Source: Succinivibrio dextrinosolvens
GTDB lineage: Bacteria; Pseudomonadota; Gammaproteobacteria; Enterobacterales; Succinivibrionaceae
Assembly: GCF_011065405.1 (NCBI RefSeq)
Contig: NZ_CP047056.1
Span: 1 to 64,000 of the forward strand
Reading direction: 5' to 3'
Length of the DNA: 64,000 bases
Shown piece after piece: positions 19,263 to 28,337 of the stretch (within the stretch, counting starts at the first letter, position 1; each line of letters begins with the position of its first letter). Both the position numbers and the translations under genes were made by a program. The notes under the pieces were generated by a model. It ran no database searches and was not told the DNA's origin. It worked only from the letters and a program-made list of their open reading frames with translations.

Positions 19263-20945
19263 ATGTTAAACATAGGAAAAAAAATCATTAAACAGATTGA
19301 CCATAAATTATTTCACGACACAATTAAAAGGAAATGGACTAACTATAAATCTTCTCATGGTGAACGTGTTTATGATTTTTTGAGCATATTTCACAGAAGA
19401 TTCGTAAATGGAAAACCATTAAGGATATTGGCAAAACGGAATTTAAGCGTAAGAGATTTAATTCTAGCACAGTACTATCACAACAACTTTAGCAATTATA
19501 TGCAGTATGATATTGCATTGAGAGTGTTGGCTCTAGAGGAATATTTTGGTAATGCCCAAAATGGTTTTAATCTTTATCAAAAAATGCAATCAGGCTCAGG
19601 ATTTAATTGGAAATCTCGCTATAAAAACTTGATTCAATCTTATTCTAGTAATGGATTTAACAAAGCCAACCCAATAGAGGTTGACCATGATTTTAATATA
19701 ATGGATGGAGCTCATCGATTAGCTTTGGCGTATTACCATAAACAAGAGTTTATAGACGTAAATATCTATAACGGAGATAGAAAAAGAGTTTTTGATATGG
19801 ATTTTTTTTGGAGTAATGGTTTTACTCCTGATGAATGTAATCTAGTTAAAAATAAGACCCAACAGATTTTAAAAACAAGTCTTTACCCATTTGTTGGAGT
19901 TATTTGGCCTTCTGCATATGACATTAGAAACGAAATTTTAGCTGATCTAATACATTATGATGCAACAAATATTAAGATTGATAATATTCGGGACATTAAT
20001 TTGAATGGGGTTGATGAGTTTTCGCATCTTATCAAAGCATTATACTTTACTGATATTTTGGACGAAAAAGGGTGTGAAAAAAAAATTAAACTTATTAAAA
20101 ATAGCATGAATAGTGAACAATACAATGTCTGTATTTTTGATTTACATGTTAACTACCCTCAAATGAGCGTAAACCAAAAAAACTTCCAGTCTCAATCAAA
20201 TCTAGTTAAAAAATTAAAGTCAACATTTAGAAAAAGATTTGAAAACAAAGTGAAAAATTACAATTATGATGTTATACTTCACGTTACAGATAATTACTTG
20301 CAGAGTTTATTTTGTACAGAACTCTATAAAATTAATCAAGATTTGAATAAATTCTTTGAGAGGATAAAATATATTCCTTATTATGTAATTAGAGCTAAAG
20401 CTAGTCGCCAACACCCTGATTTTCCTAACAAATTTTATTTTAAAAGCAACTCCGATATTGTTACTATTTCAGAAAAATATTTAAATGAAATTTATAATAT
20501 CGCCCTTAACTTTTCATATGAACATTTTTGTTCTCTTCCTTATAAGACTGAACAAAATTCTGTTAATAAAAAAAGTAATGACTCATTTGAATTAATAAAA
20601 ATAAAATCAGTATCAGAAAAAGATTACAAAAAGGTTCAGATTTTTTTGATGGATTTTATGATTTTTCAATTTGAAATTCTTCTACATATTAATGGAATTA
20701 AGGATACTTTTAGAAATGAGTGTATAGAGCATAGAATTTTTGATAAATATTATTATCTACCAGATGACGATGAAATTATTATAAGACTAGTTGAGTATTA
20801 TAATAATCCACATAAGTCATGGTACAAAAATTATTTATTATCTCATTTAGCAGAACTTAATAAAGAAAGATTATTTTTAAATTTAAATGATAAAACGTTA
20901 TCTAAAAACAAATTAGAAAGATTTATTAAGAAATTAAAAGAATAA
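19263..20945 (+). CDS. Unknown 560-aa protein of polysaccharide locus
   Basis: I do not recognise a named family. Residues about 138-160 contain HDFNIMDGAHRLALAYYH, which resembles the DGxHR motif of ParB/sulfiredoxin-like folds. The region near 215-300 has GVIWPSAYDIRNEIL and VDEFSHLIKALYFTDIL. The remainder is charged, AT-coded and rich in Lys, Asn and Tyr; no signal peptide or membrane span is evident. It follows the sugar-acid cassette in the same direction and is probably the last gene of that transcription unit. A transferase or modifying role on the glycan is possible but unsupported. Confidence 0.7.
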   Translation: MLNIGKKIIKQIDHKLFHDTIKRKWTNYKSSHGERVYDFLSIFHRRFVNGKPLRILAKRNLSVRDLILAQYYHNNFSNYMQYDIALRVLALEEYFGNAQNGFNLYQKMQSGSGFNWKSRYKNLIQSYSSNGFNKANPIEVDHDFNIMDGAHRLALAYYHKQEFIDVNIYNGDRKRVFDMDFFWSNGFTPDECNLVKNKTQQILKTSLYPFVGVIWPSAYDIRNEILADLIHYDATNIKIDNIRDINLNGVDEFSHLIKALYFTDILDEKGCEKKIKLIKNSMNSEQYNVCIFDLHVNYPQMSVNQKNFQSQSNLVKKLKSTFRKRFENKVKNYNYDVILHVTDNYLQSLFCTELYKINQDLNKFFERIKYIPYYVIRAKASRQHPDFPNKFYFKSNSDIVTISEKYLNEIYNIALNFSYEHFCSLPYKTEQNSVNKKSNDSFELIKIKSVSEKDYKKVQIFLMDFMIFQFEILLHINGIKDTFRNECIEHRIFDKYYYLPDDDEIIIRLVEYYNNPHKSWYKNYLLSHLAELNKERLFLNLNDKTLSKNKLERFIKKLKE

Positions 20946-20978
20946 GCCGTTATAACTGTAATATAGTTTTATAAATTG

Positions 20979-21031
20979 GTAAAATTTAAGAAATAACTTT
21001 TCTTACCTTTTAGTTGTGTAAATTCCATGGC
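20979..21031. mobile_element. Short IS66-type terminal remnant
   Basis: GTAAAATTTAAGAAATAACT and the following bases to AATTCCATGG closely match the ends of the inverted arms at 42931-42983 and 47879-47931. Only about 50 bp of this element's end remain. Confidence 0.65.
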
Positions 21032-21095
21032 TGGAAAAAAATTTGAGTTCATGAACTTCTTGTAAACAAAGTCTTGAACCAAAAGTAGCAAAGTC

Positions 21096-21270
21096 TTGAT
21101 ACTGTCTTAAACTTCAATCGTGACACAACTTCAAAATTATTAAGTAATCATGCTACAGTTTTAAACCGTACCTTGCGACACCTGTAAATTAACCTTAATA
21201 CAGTCATAAACAGATATTGATACAATTCAAAACTAATCTTACACCACCAGTAAACAAAAACCTGAGACAC
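21096..21270. repeat. Degenerate 22-24-bp tandem-like repeats
   Basis: About seven related units follow one another, for example TTGATACTGTCTTAAACTTC, TTGCGACACCTGTAAATTAA, TTAATACAGTCATAAACAGA and TTGATACAATTCAAAACTAA. A rough consensus is TTGATACAGTNNTAAAC. They lie between the IS66 remnant and the IS1634 transposase terminator, so transposase-binding sites at the end of the IS1634 element are a plausible role. Confidence 0.5.
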
Positions 21271-21285
21271 TTTTATTATCTCAGG
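21261..21285 (+). terminator. Hairpin CCTGAGA/TCTCAGG
   Basis: Seven-base stem CCTGAGA (21261-21267) with TCTCAGG (21279-21285), followed by CTTTATAA. It could end transcription from the polysaccharide genes, though the T-run is short. A second inverted repeat (CTCGGATTT with AAATCCGAG, about 21298-21337) follows. Confidence 0.45.
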
Positions 21286-21355
21286 CTTTATAACCTACTC
21301 GGATTTTCTAAGTTTTTTATGAGACAGTGAAATCCGAGTTTTAACGAATACACAA

Positions 21356-21380
21356 AAGCCCTGCCAACAAGGTGGGGCTT
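21356..21380 (-). terminator. Terminator of the IS1634 transposase gene
   Basis: AAGCCC (21356-21361) pairs with GGGCTT (21375-21380), with CTGCC/GGTGG extending the arms. On the minus strand it is followed by TTTTGTG. It overlaps the transposase stop codon. Confidence 0.65.
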
Positions 21381-22869
21381 ATATTTCCTCCCCAGATGCC
21401 AGAGTCATGGCAGAATCTTCAGCTTCATAATCCGGATCTGCATCCGTAGCTCCATCAGCTATATTCACCTGATCCTTGTAGTCATGTTTTGCTTCTGGAA
21501 CCTCAATGCCAAGGGCATTAAAGTAGGTTCTGTATTTACCGCAGACTTCATCAAAGAAGTATCCTCCCTTATAAGAAGTGAGCATGATAGTATTGAGATC
21601 ATCAATTATTCTGGACATGGATTTGTTGGTTAGTTTGATCTTGTCTTTTCTGGCTGCATCTGTAGCTTCATATTCCTTTATTCTTCTTTCAAGGAACATA
21701 TACAGTGAGGCAGCAATGAACTGACAGAGGAATTTACCTTTAAAGGCTTTATCTGATGAGGCATAAGCACGATTAAAGTTGAGGTGATCTTTAAAGGTCT
21801 GGAAGTGTTCTTCAACCCTGCGTCTGCAGTTATAACCAAATAAAGCTTCTCTAGGCTCTGAAACATTGTCGGACAGAAGAACCATAATACCGGCATATTT
21901 TACGTGCTCATCAATTGCTACTGAATCAATAACAGCATAGCCTTCGGAATCAAACTTACAGTAGGAATCAATAAACTCCTGCATTCCTTTTTTGAGTTTT
22001 ACTTTAGAAAGCATTTCTGGTGTAACTTTGGTGTTATCTTTCTTTGCAGTTGCATAAAGATTTCTGATTTTTTCATTGTATTCATCTCTTGAGTCCACAG
22101 TGTTCTTTTTAGCAACAGAACGTGCGTTGTGGTAAATATCCTCATCAAAATACATATGAACATAGATGTTGATTACATCCCTGTTGCTTTTCTTTTTACC
22201 GTCTACAGGGAAGGAGTCATAGTAGTATTCAACAGAGGTTGTATACATATGCTGTTTAGAATAGGAATCGTAACTGTTGTCATCTACAAGCTTAGCTCTG
22301 TTCTGCTCAACAACATCCTGTATCCACTTGGATTTCATACAGGAACGCTGCAGGAAGTTAAAACCATTACGTACAAAGTCCTGCAGGTTGTCATCAGAGT
22401 CATAACCACGGTCAGTGACAACAGTAAGGTTAAGCTTCTTTTGAGTTCCCATGATGATGGCAAGGTCGGCTATAAGGTTCTGTACGGTTGAAACATCAAC
22501 CACATTGCCCTTATAAAGCTTTCCATAGATAGGAAGACCGGTAGCTTCATCGCATATATGCAAATAGTTAATCTGGCGTGTGGAATCACCATCCTTGTTA
22601 TGCCCCCATTCGCCATTGGAAAGTTTGCCAGAATAGGTAGAGATAGAAGTAGAATCAAGAGCGACAAAGACACGGTCAGAGAATATATTGCCGAATTTAT
22701 CAAGATAGAATCTATGCAGGGCTTGGTAAAAGTTTATGAGATCATCATCGGTTACAGATGAAAACAGATGATGAATCTGACCATCATTAAGAGATTTACC
22801 CCAAGGCAGCCAGGTCACTTTAGAGAATGGCTCATAGTTATGCAGGACATTAGACTGTCTGATAATCAT
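21379..22869 (-). CDS. IS1634-family transposase, N-terminally truncated
   Basis: 496 aa in the open frame. Core motifs: VFVALDSTSISTYSG (first Asp), TVVTDRGYDSDDN (second Asp), and EEHFQTFKDHLNFN (catalytic Glu region), with the long insertion typical of IS1634. Family members usually have about 80-100 further N-terminal residues. Upstream the frame hits a stop and then the IS66 left end at 22911, so the 5' end and promoter were lost. The internal ATG at 22869 is only the first available start. Probably inactive. Confidence 0.85.
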   Translation of the reverse strand: MIIRQSNVLHNYEPFSKVTWLPWGKSLNDGQIHHLFSSVTDDDLINFYQALHRFYLDKFGNIFSDRVFVALDSTSISTYSGKLSNGEWGHNKDGDSTRQINYLHICDEATGLPIYGKLYKGNVVDVSTVQNLIADLAIIMGTQKKLNLTVVTDRGYDSDDNLQDFVRNGFNFLQRSCMKSKWIQDVVEQNRAKLVDDNSYDSYSKQHMYTTSVEYYYDSFPVDGKKKSNRDVINIYVHMYFDEDIYHNARSVAKKNTVDSRDEYNEKIRNLYATAKKDNTKVTPEMLSKVKLKKGMQEFIDSYCKFDSEGYAVIDSVAIDEHVKYAGIMVLLSDNVSEPREALFGYNCRRRVEEHFQTFKDHLNFNRAYASSDKAFKGKFLCQFIAASLYMFLERRIKEYEATDAARKDKIKLTNKSMSRIIDDLNTIMLTSYKGGYFFDEVCGKYRTYFNALGIEVPEAKHDYKDQVNIADGATDADPDYEAEDSAMTLASGEEI

Positions 22870-22996
22870 GTAAATAGCAATAGAAGCAAGCTTAAGATGA
22901 CGGTGGTATTGTAATTGTTAACTATTAGGTCCCTAGCTCTACAGCCGCATAAACAGTACGATCTTAGCAAATTATTAGTTTTGCTTAGGAGTCACT

Positions 22997-23560
22997 ATGA
23001 ATAACATAGAGCCCGAGGTAGTAAAAAATATTGTAAAAGATATTACAACCTCACAACTGTCCTCGTACCAAATCGCCTATAAATATCATTTGTCAAAGAA
23101 TACTATTGACCGCCTTGGTATCTCTCATCTGGGTGAAGTTATCTACAACCAAAAAGAGAAACTAGCTTTTGAAGCTCTGATTGAACAAATCAAAGTGCTA
23201 AAAAATCAGGAATTCTCTGTAACTAAGATGTCTGAGCATCTAGGTATCTCCAAATCAACTATGTTTAAGATCGTTAACAGGTATGAAACTGATCGTAAGG
23301 AGCAGGTTCAGGTTATCTCAGTCGAGCATCCAGAGTCCAATCAGGAGATTTCTGAGCAGACCTCACTTCTCCCTCTTATAGAAAATGAAGAGCCAATGAG
23401 GCGCAACAACTTTTACAGACACAACAGATACAGGAACAATGTCAACTCAGATTCTGATTACGCCCGAATCCAGTTGAATGGCGTTCAGCTGTCATTTAAT
23501 CCCAAACAGCCACAAATCTGGGAGACTGTTAACAAGATTATGAGCTTGCTGCAGGAGTAA
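22997..23560 (+). CDS. tnpA: IS66 accessory protein TnpA
   Basis: 187 aa, the first gene of the element. Two helix-turn-helix-like segments (SSYQIAYKYHLSKNTIDRL and VTKMSEHLGISKSTMFKI) suggest DNA binding, as for IS66 OrfA. The C-terminus (YARIQLNGVQLSFNPKQPQIW) is conserved in the second IS66. It ends 3 bp before tnpB, consistent with a single mRNA. Confidence 0.85.
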   Translation: MNNIEPEVVKNIVKDITTSQLSSYQIAYKYHLSKNTIDRLGISHLGEVIYNQKEKLAFEALIEQIKVLKNQEFSVTKMSEHLGISKSTMFKIVNRYETDRKEQVQVISVEHPESNQEISEQTSLLPLIENEEPMRRNNFYRHNRYRNNVNSDSDYARIQLNGVQLSFNPKQPQIWETVNKIMSLLQE

Positions 23561-23563
23561 CCC

Positions 23564-23911
23564 ATGTCAATATTATCATCAACAGGAAAGATTTTATTGG
23601 TTCGTGAACCTGTCTGTGGCAGATTTGGCATTCATAAGCTGATGGCCATGATAAGCTCTGGCTCAATAGGTGTAAAGTGGAACGGTATTGATGAAATCAG
23701 CGTTATTACCTTTAATCGTAAAAGAAGTATCTGCAAAGTCTTGCATATAGATCAGTATGGAGTTGACTGTACAACCAGAATTCTCAATACCGGTCTGTTC
23801 CAGGTATTATTCGAGGAGGACGCTCTCCCAATTCATTTAACCAGAAATGAACTTGAATCTTTACTGGGGAATGGCTCTTTCCCAACAAGGAAACTGGATA
23901 ATGTAGCCTGA
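23564..23911 (+). CDS. tnpB: IS66 accessory protein TnpB
   Basis: 115 aa, Pfam TnpB_IS66 type: LLVREPVCGRFGIHKLMAMI, SIGVKWNGIDEISVITFNRK, and the C-terminal LPIHLTRNELESLL. TnpB is required with TnpA for efficient IS66 transposition in studied members. It starts 3 bp after tnpA. Confidence 0.93.
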   Translation: MSILSSTGKILLVREPVCGRFGIHKLMAMISSGSIGVKWNGIDEISVITFNRKRSICKVLHIDQYGVDCTTRILNTGLFQVLFEEDALPIHLTRNELESLLGNGSFPTRKLDNVA

Positions 23912-24158
23912 AATACTGTTTTAGGGGCCCGTGCTGTTGTCTCGGGCTGCCCGATTAATTTACTGAATACAGTGTAACTTTACTTATTACTTTTGCTGTA
24001 TTTAATCCACATTCAACGCCATTTCAAGAGTATAAAAATTAGATCTATTAATTGCCTCTTTTTTTCTATAAAATCAAGCATTGATGGAATCTTTATATTA
24101 AAGACTTTCCGTAACAGTATTCAATGATTTTAATTTGTTAAAAGGCAGCTAGTCATAA

Positions 24159-27038
24159 ATGTCACTCAAGCCTGATTTCTCAAACATGACTAAAGAGGAA
24201 ATCGCGGATTACTACGAGAAGAAGTTATCCGAGCAGGCTGCTGCTCAAAATAAAATCATTATGGCACTGAGAAAAGAGAACTCAGAAATTTCTGCTGACA
24301 AAAAGCAGGAGATTAAGGCTCAAAGCAAAATTATTGAAGAGCAGAAAAAAGAAATCGAGATCATAAATTCCGACCGAGAAAAACTCTCTCAGCACAACAA
24401 AAACTTTTCTGATTTAATCAGAAACATCCTCAGCAACATTAAAGAGCGCCATCTCATCTGCAACAAACTCCTAAAAGAAGAGGCAATTCCATCAGTTGAT
24501 GAAGCCAATATCAAAGAATTAAATTCCTACTTTGAGAATTTCATGAGTACAGTCTTAAATGCTCTTGAAACGCTTCACCTTCACCAGACTAGAGCTCTGA
24601 ATCTGGGCAATAGTGAAAAGAATACCGGAGGAAGTCCTGACTATTCTGCAGACGATGAAGCTCGGATAGAGGGTGCTGCTGCACTAGATAGTGCAGGAGA
24701 AGCTGAGTTAAGTGATATAGATCAGGCAGATTTTATTGAGCAGTCTGAATCTGTGGTTCAGAAAGACAGGAATGGCAAAAAGCGTGAAGAAAAGACTTCT
24801 TTAGACAATGAAACTGTAAAAGACTTCCTAATCTCAAACTGCTCCAATCAGGTAAAAGATAACGTTTCCCAGGAAGCTGACGTCACTGCCCTGGTAATTG
24901 ATGAATTCCAGCGCTCACAGAGTCAAGATCTCGAGAAAGCAAAAGCCACAACTCCCGAAAAACGTTTTGTAAGTCTATGCAATTCAGAGAGAGTTGCGGG
25001 TATTATTACTAATGCCGGTAAGACCACCATTACAATGGAATGTCCGTCCTGTCATAAACAGGGGTGCTTTAAAATCAATGGCAAGAAAAAGAGGATTAAC
25101 TCTACTCTAACTCTTACTGGTGGATTCGGCTCTTTAGGAACAGTCCTATCATCAGTTCATCTTGCCACATGTCCTTACTGTGGAGAGAACTTTGAAATCA
25201 ATCCTGCAACCTTAACAGATGTATCTCTGACTGTTTCAAATGAGGATGCCTTAGACGGGGGTGAGACACAGCCTGAACAGGGGTTAGAAGATGCGGAGAC
25301 TAAAGAGAAACGTGGCGTAAACACAGTCAAAAACACACAAAGTGCATTAGAAAGCGATTTCTCTGAGGTACAAAAGTCAGGCGTAGACAAAGCTGTAAAC
25401 AATCCTGATAAGGCTTCTGATGAGACAGGTTACACTCAAGAAACGTCTCAGAATCATGCAGGAAACGTTTCTGAACAGAAATATCGTAAGGAGATATTCA
25501 ACAAAATCAAAAATTCTGAGAACAGAACTCAAACAGATTGTCTGGTCTCGGGTAACCTGCTGCAAGAAGATCATTCGACACTTCCTGTTATTGATCCAAC
25601 CAATTTCAATGCCTACGTCTTTGGTATGACTCCTGCTTTTAGCAAGTCCAGAATGTCTGTTGCCTTACTTACTGCCTGCGGAACAATTTTTGCGCAGTTA
25701 GGTGCGCCAAAAAACAGAGCATTTAATTTCTTTGAAGGCAATGGCTTCCCAATGACCAGAGAGCATCTGACTGGCTGTATTAACGCCTTTGCCAGAGCTT
25801 ATCTGCATCCGGTTTGTAAGCAAATCCGTAAAGAGATCATTCTGAACTGTCCTGCAGTCGTCATGGATGAGTCGACTTTACTTGTCAGAGAAACCGCTAC
25901 CCGCAAACAGGCTCAGAAAAAAGGTAGAAAATCTCAAATCTGGGTATTAAGCACCAACTGGACTTCAGAGTATAAGGGCTCATGGTACTGCGTCAGTGAA
26001 AACCGCTCCAAGCAGAATGTCATTGATATTCTGGAGAATGAGCTAAAATCAGAAAACTCTCCTTTGAAATATCTGATCTCTGATGGCTATGCCGGATATG
26101 ACTCAGCAATTAAAGTTCTGAATGAGCAAGGCGTAACTCTAAAAAGCTGCAGATGTTATGCTCATGCCAGAAGACCTCTGCATTATTACTTAAAGAACAC
26201 AGGCCTTCTAAAAATTTATAATAACTACCTTTTACCAACAGGTGCAAGGTTCAGTGATTTTAATGAAAACCTGAAGAAATACCGTGCCACCAAGAAAGGC
26301 GAAAAACTTTCCGACAGCGCAGCAGAACCGCTGACAATCTACTGGATGATAAATGCTCTGTTTGTGATTGATTCCACTGTGGTCAAGAAATACCACTTTG
26401 CATGTACTACTGAAGAATTCAAAAAAGAGCTCCTCGAGGTCAGACGCAAGATGTCATCAAAGATTGTTGATGCCATCTTTGATTCTGTGAGACTGTATAT
26501 TGCAGCAAGGCCTGATATTGTACTCAGCATGATCAACAGTACCGGTGAAGTTGTATTCAATCAGAAGAATACAAAATCAGAATCTAGAGCTTTAATATAT
26601 CTGCTTAACTTTGAGGAAGATTTAAGAAAATTCATTGAATCAACTGATATTGAGCTAACCTCATTGAAGGCCGAACGCCAACTAAAACTTGGCATCATTG
26701 CCAGGAAATCCTTCAATTGGCTTTCCAGTGAAGATGGAGCCCATGCCTTTGCTGATTATCAGACCATTATCAACAGCTGCATCCTAAATGAAGTACCTGC
26801 ACAGCATTATATGGAATGGCTGGTTGCAAACATTAAGTGGCGCATGAATAAAAAACGCATTGAAGGTCACGATGATCCAACATTCTTTCAAATGCCTGGA
26901 AGAAGAAAAATGGTTGGAGCAAAAGAAACAATATCAATGTATGACAGCCGAAACAATATTGGCTATGACAAAATTGACGTAACAGGCTTAACACCTTACG
27001 ATTATCGTAAGTGCTTAGAGAAAGGGCTAGGAATATAG
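24159..27038 (+). CDS. tnpC: IS66 transposase TnpC with long N-terminal extension
   Basis: 959 aa, about twice the usual TnpC length of 500-550. Residues 1-110 are a charged predicted coiled coil; 130-290 are acidic and low-complexity; a zinc-binding region lies near 294-340 (CPSCHKQGC and CPYCGENF), followed by another low-complexity linker to about 470. The DDE core has VVMDESTLL (Asp near 570), LISDGYAGYD (Asp near 641) and SLKAERQLKLG (Glu near 839), followed by the C-terminal HAFADYQTIINSC. The 247-bp tnpB-tnpC gap has no other gene. The frame is fully open. Confidence 0.92.
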   Translation: MSLKPDFSNMTKEEIADYYEKKLSEQAAAQNKIIMALRKENSEISADKKQEIKAQSKIIEEQKKEIEIINSDREKLSQHNKNFSDLIRNILSNIKERHLICNKLLKEEAIPSVDEANIKELNSYFENFMSTVLNALETLHLHQTRALNLGNSEKNTGGSPDYSADDEARIEGAAALDSAGEAELSDIDQADFIEQSESVVQKDRNGKKREEKTSLDNETVKDFLISNCSNQVKDNVSQEADVTALVIDEFQRSQSQDLEKAKATTPEKRFVSLCNSERVAGIITNAGKTTITMECPSCHKQGCFKINGKKKRINSTLTLTGGFGSLGTVLSSVHLATCPYCGENFEINPATLTDVSLTVSNEDALDGGETQPEQGLEDAETKEKRGVNTVKNTQSALESDFSEVQKSGVDKAVNNPDKASDETGYTQETSQNHAGNVSEQKYRKEIFNKIKNSENRTQTDCLVSGNLLQEDHSTLPVIDPTNFNAYVFGMTPAFSKSRMSVALLTACGTIFAQLGAPKNRAFNFFEGNGFPMTREHLTGCINAFARAYLHPVCKQIRKEIILNCPAVVMDESTLLVRETATRKQAQKKGRKSQIWVLSTNWTSEYKGSWYCVSENRSKQNVIDILENELKSENSPLKYLISDGYAGYDSAIKVLNEQGVTLKSCRCYAHARRPLHYYLKNTGLLKIYNNYLLPTGARFSDFNENLKKYRATKKGEKLSDSAAEPLTIYWMINALFVIDSTVVKKYHFACTTEEFKKELLEVRRKMSSKIVDAIFDSVRLYIAARPDIVLSMINSTGEVVFNQKNTKSESRALIYLLNFEEDLRKFIESTDIELTSLKAERQLKLGIIARKSFNWLSSEDGAHAFADYQTIINSCILNEVPAQHYMEWLVANIKWRMNKKRIEGHDDPTFFQMPGRRKMVGAKETISMYDSRNNIGYDKIDVTGLTPYDYRKCLEKGLGI

Positions 27039-27286
27039 CCCAGTCCTTCATCATTATTCCGATAATTTAATCTGCAGATTAACAACATTCTCCTCTAAAA
27101 ATCTCCCCAAACGCATGCAAATCAGGGAGTTATTCAATTTCTATCATCAGCACATAATATCAGCGATTAATAAAGCCGGCTCGCCACATCTGTAACTGAT
27201 GTCCTGTCAGCATATTTCTGACAGCCGTCATAATAAAATCGTGCTGCAAAATTTAAAAGGGACTAAATAGTTCTCAATTACCAACA

Positions 27287-27352
27287 AACGCGTTCGTTGG
27301 ATAATCTCAGATACATGATTAGATCCCGGGAACGCGTTCATTGGAATAATCC
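27287..27352. repeat. Direct repeat pair AACGCGTTC(G/A)TTGG
   Basis: AACGCGTTCGTTGGATAATC (27287) recurs as AACGCGTTCATTGGAATAAT (27331), 44 bp apart, just outside the IS66 right end. The 27282-27440 stretch has no gene. A paired operator is possible but nothing nearby confirms it. Confidence 0.45.
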
Positions 27353-27444
27353 CTGAAACTAAATCACAGAAACTCGTTTCAGTGATAAGCAATAGCTTTA
27401 TTTAAAAGTGAGAAAAAACAGGTTTGGGGAAGTTACCTTAAATC

Positions 27445-27640
27445 GATGTATGACGAACGAAACATCATAGACTTTGACAAGATTGACGTTAAAGGTCTGG
27501 CTACATACGACTAAAGAAGATACCTTGATGCTACTTCGGAACAATTGTTGTTTATAATCTTGTTCTCCTAAACATCATTTCTCTGTTATTTATTTTAGAG
27601 GGCCAAGCCTCATCAGCAGAGCCGGTGTGTCATTTAGGTA
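27445..27640 (+). pseudogene. IS66 tnpC 3'-end remnant
   Basis: Reads MYDERNIIDFDKIDVKGLA, a stop, then RRYLDATSEQL, matching the C-terminus of the second TnpC (MYDKRNVIDFDKIDVKGLA then PYDYRRYL at 31040). The following CAGAGCCGGTGTGTCATTTAGG resembles sequence downstream of that gene in inverted form near 30940. Only the tail of the element is left. Confidence 0.8.
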
Positions 27641-27890
27641 AAAATTCCTAAACATACTTCATATGATCCTGAATGAGTGTCTGAAAAGATCTTTTTCTCA
27701 AATAGGCGATTATTTCAACTAATCTTAGAGCTATAGATAAAGTATAGTTATGTATAATACATATACAATATGTTCCATAGTACAGAATCTATGTTATTAG
27801 AGTAATTGGAGTTATCCATGGAAGGTAAAGTCACACCTTATGTAATCTTAGATGAAATAATATTCAACTTACCTAAAAACACCATCTCAG

Positions 27891-28259
27891 ATGCTTGATG
27901 AATACTTTTGCAGAACCAATATTGAAACCGCTTTTAAGACGGATAAAGAGTACCTGAAGCTACTGCCTTTATGTAAATGGAGTGATTTGACTGTAAGAGG
28001 AAAAATCCTCAGTGATGTTATAGATTCCATCTTAAGAAGCAAAATTCAGCAGATAAGAAAAGGCTCAGTATACTCATTGTCAGCAATGATTGGTAAATGT
28101 CAGTCACTAATGTGTTTCCGAGACAAAAACTCTGAGCAGGTATATGTTGAGGTGGCAAACAAGCAGGTTAGGACCTGCTATGAGGAATTGGGAGTAACAG
28201 TACCTCAAAAGATCGATCTGAAATCATATATGAACGATCTTTTTGAACAAAATTTATAG
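27891..28259 (+). pseudogene. Transposase C-terminal fragment
   Basis: 122 codons, RTNIETAFKTDKEYLKLLPL then WSDLTVRGKILSDVID, which resemble the C-terminal part of DDE transposases of the IS1634 type (the Glu-containing helix and RGxxLxxxI motif). No N-terminal two thirds are present upstream. A weak TATAAT-rich region lies at 27745-27780. Nothing supports function on its own. Confidence 0.65.
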
Positions 28260-28337
28260 TGTTACTTTTGTGTTTATCTTAGTTTTAGTCATCAATGATA
28301 TAATTATCATATTGAAATCAGTTGATAGGTCGTGTAA

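Larger units (their letters stand above)
22911..27281 (+). mobile_element. IS66-family insertion sequence, complete (4,371 bp)
   Basis: Terminal repeats: left GTAATTGTTAACTATTAGGT, right end inverted GTAATTGAGAACTATTTAGT. Contains tnpA, tnpB and tnpC in order. The flanking 8-mers differ (GTGGTATT and CAACAAAC), so the usual 8-bp target duplication is absent and one flank has been rearranged. The reverse-oriented copy of its right end at 1630-1955 shows another copy existed. Confidence 0.88.

Noticed and set aside
21096-21270. 22-bp repeats considered as a CRISPR or plasmid iteron array
   Set aside because: Units are degenerate and contiguous without unique spacers, and there is no replication protein gene nearby.
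22129-22491. 120-codon plus-strand frame inside the IS1634 gene
   Set aside because: Antisense shadow of a transposase with clear catalytic motifs.
27287-27352. Short direct repeats considered as a minimal CRISPR
   Set aside because: Only two imperfect copies, no further units and no cas genes anywhere in the window.
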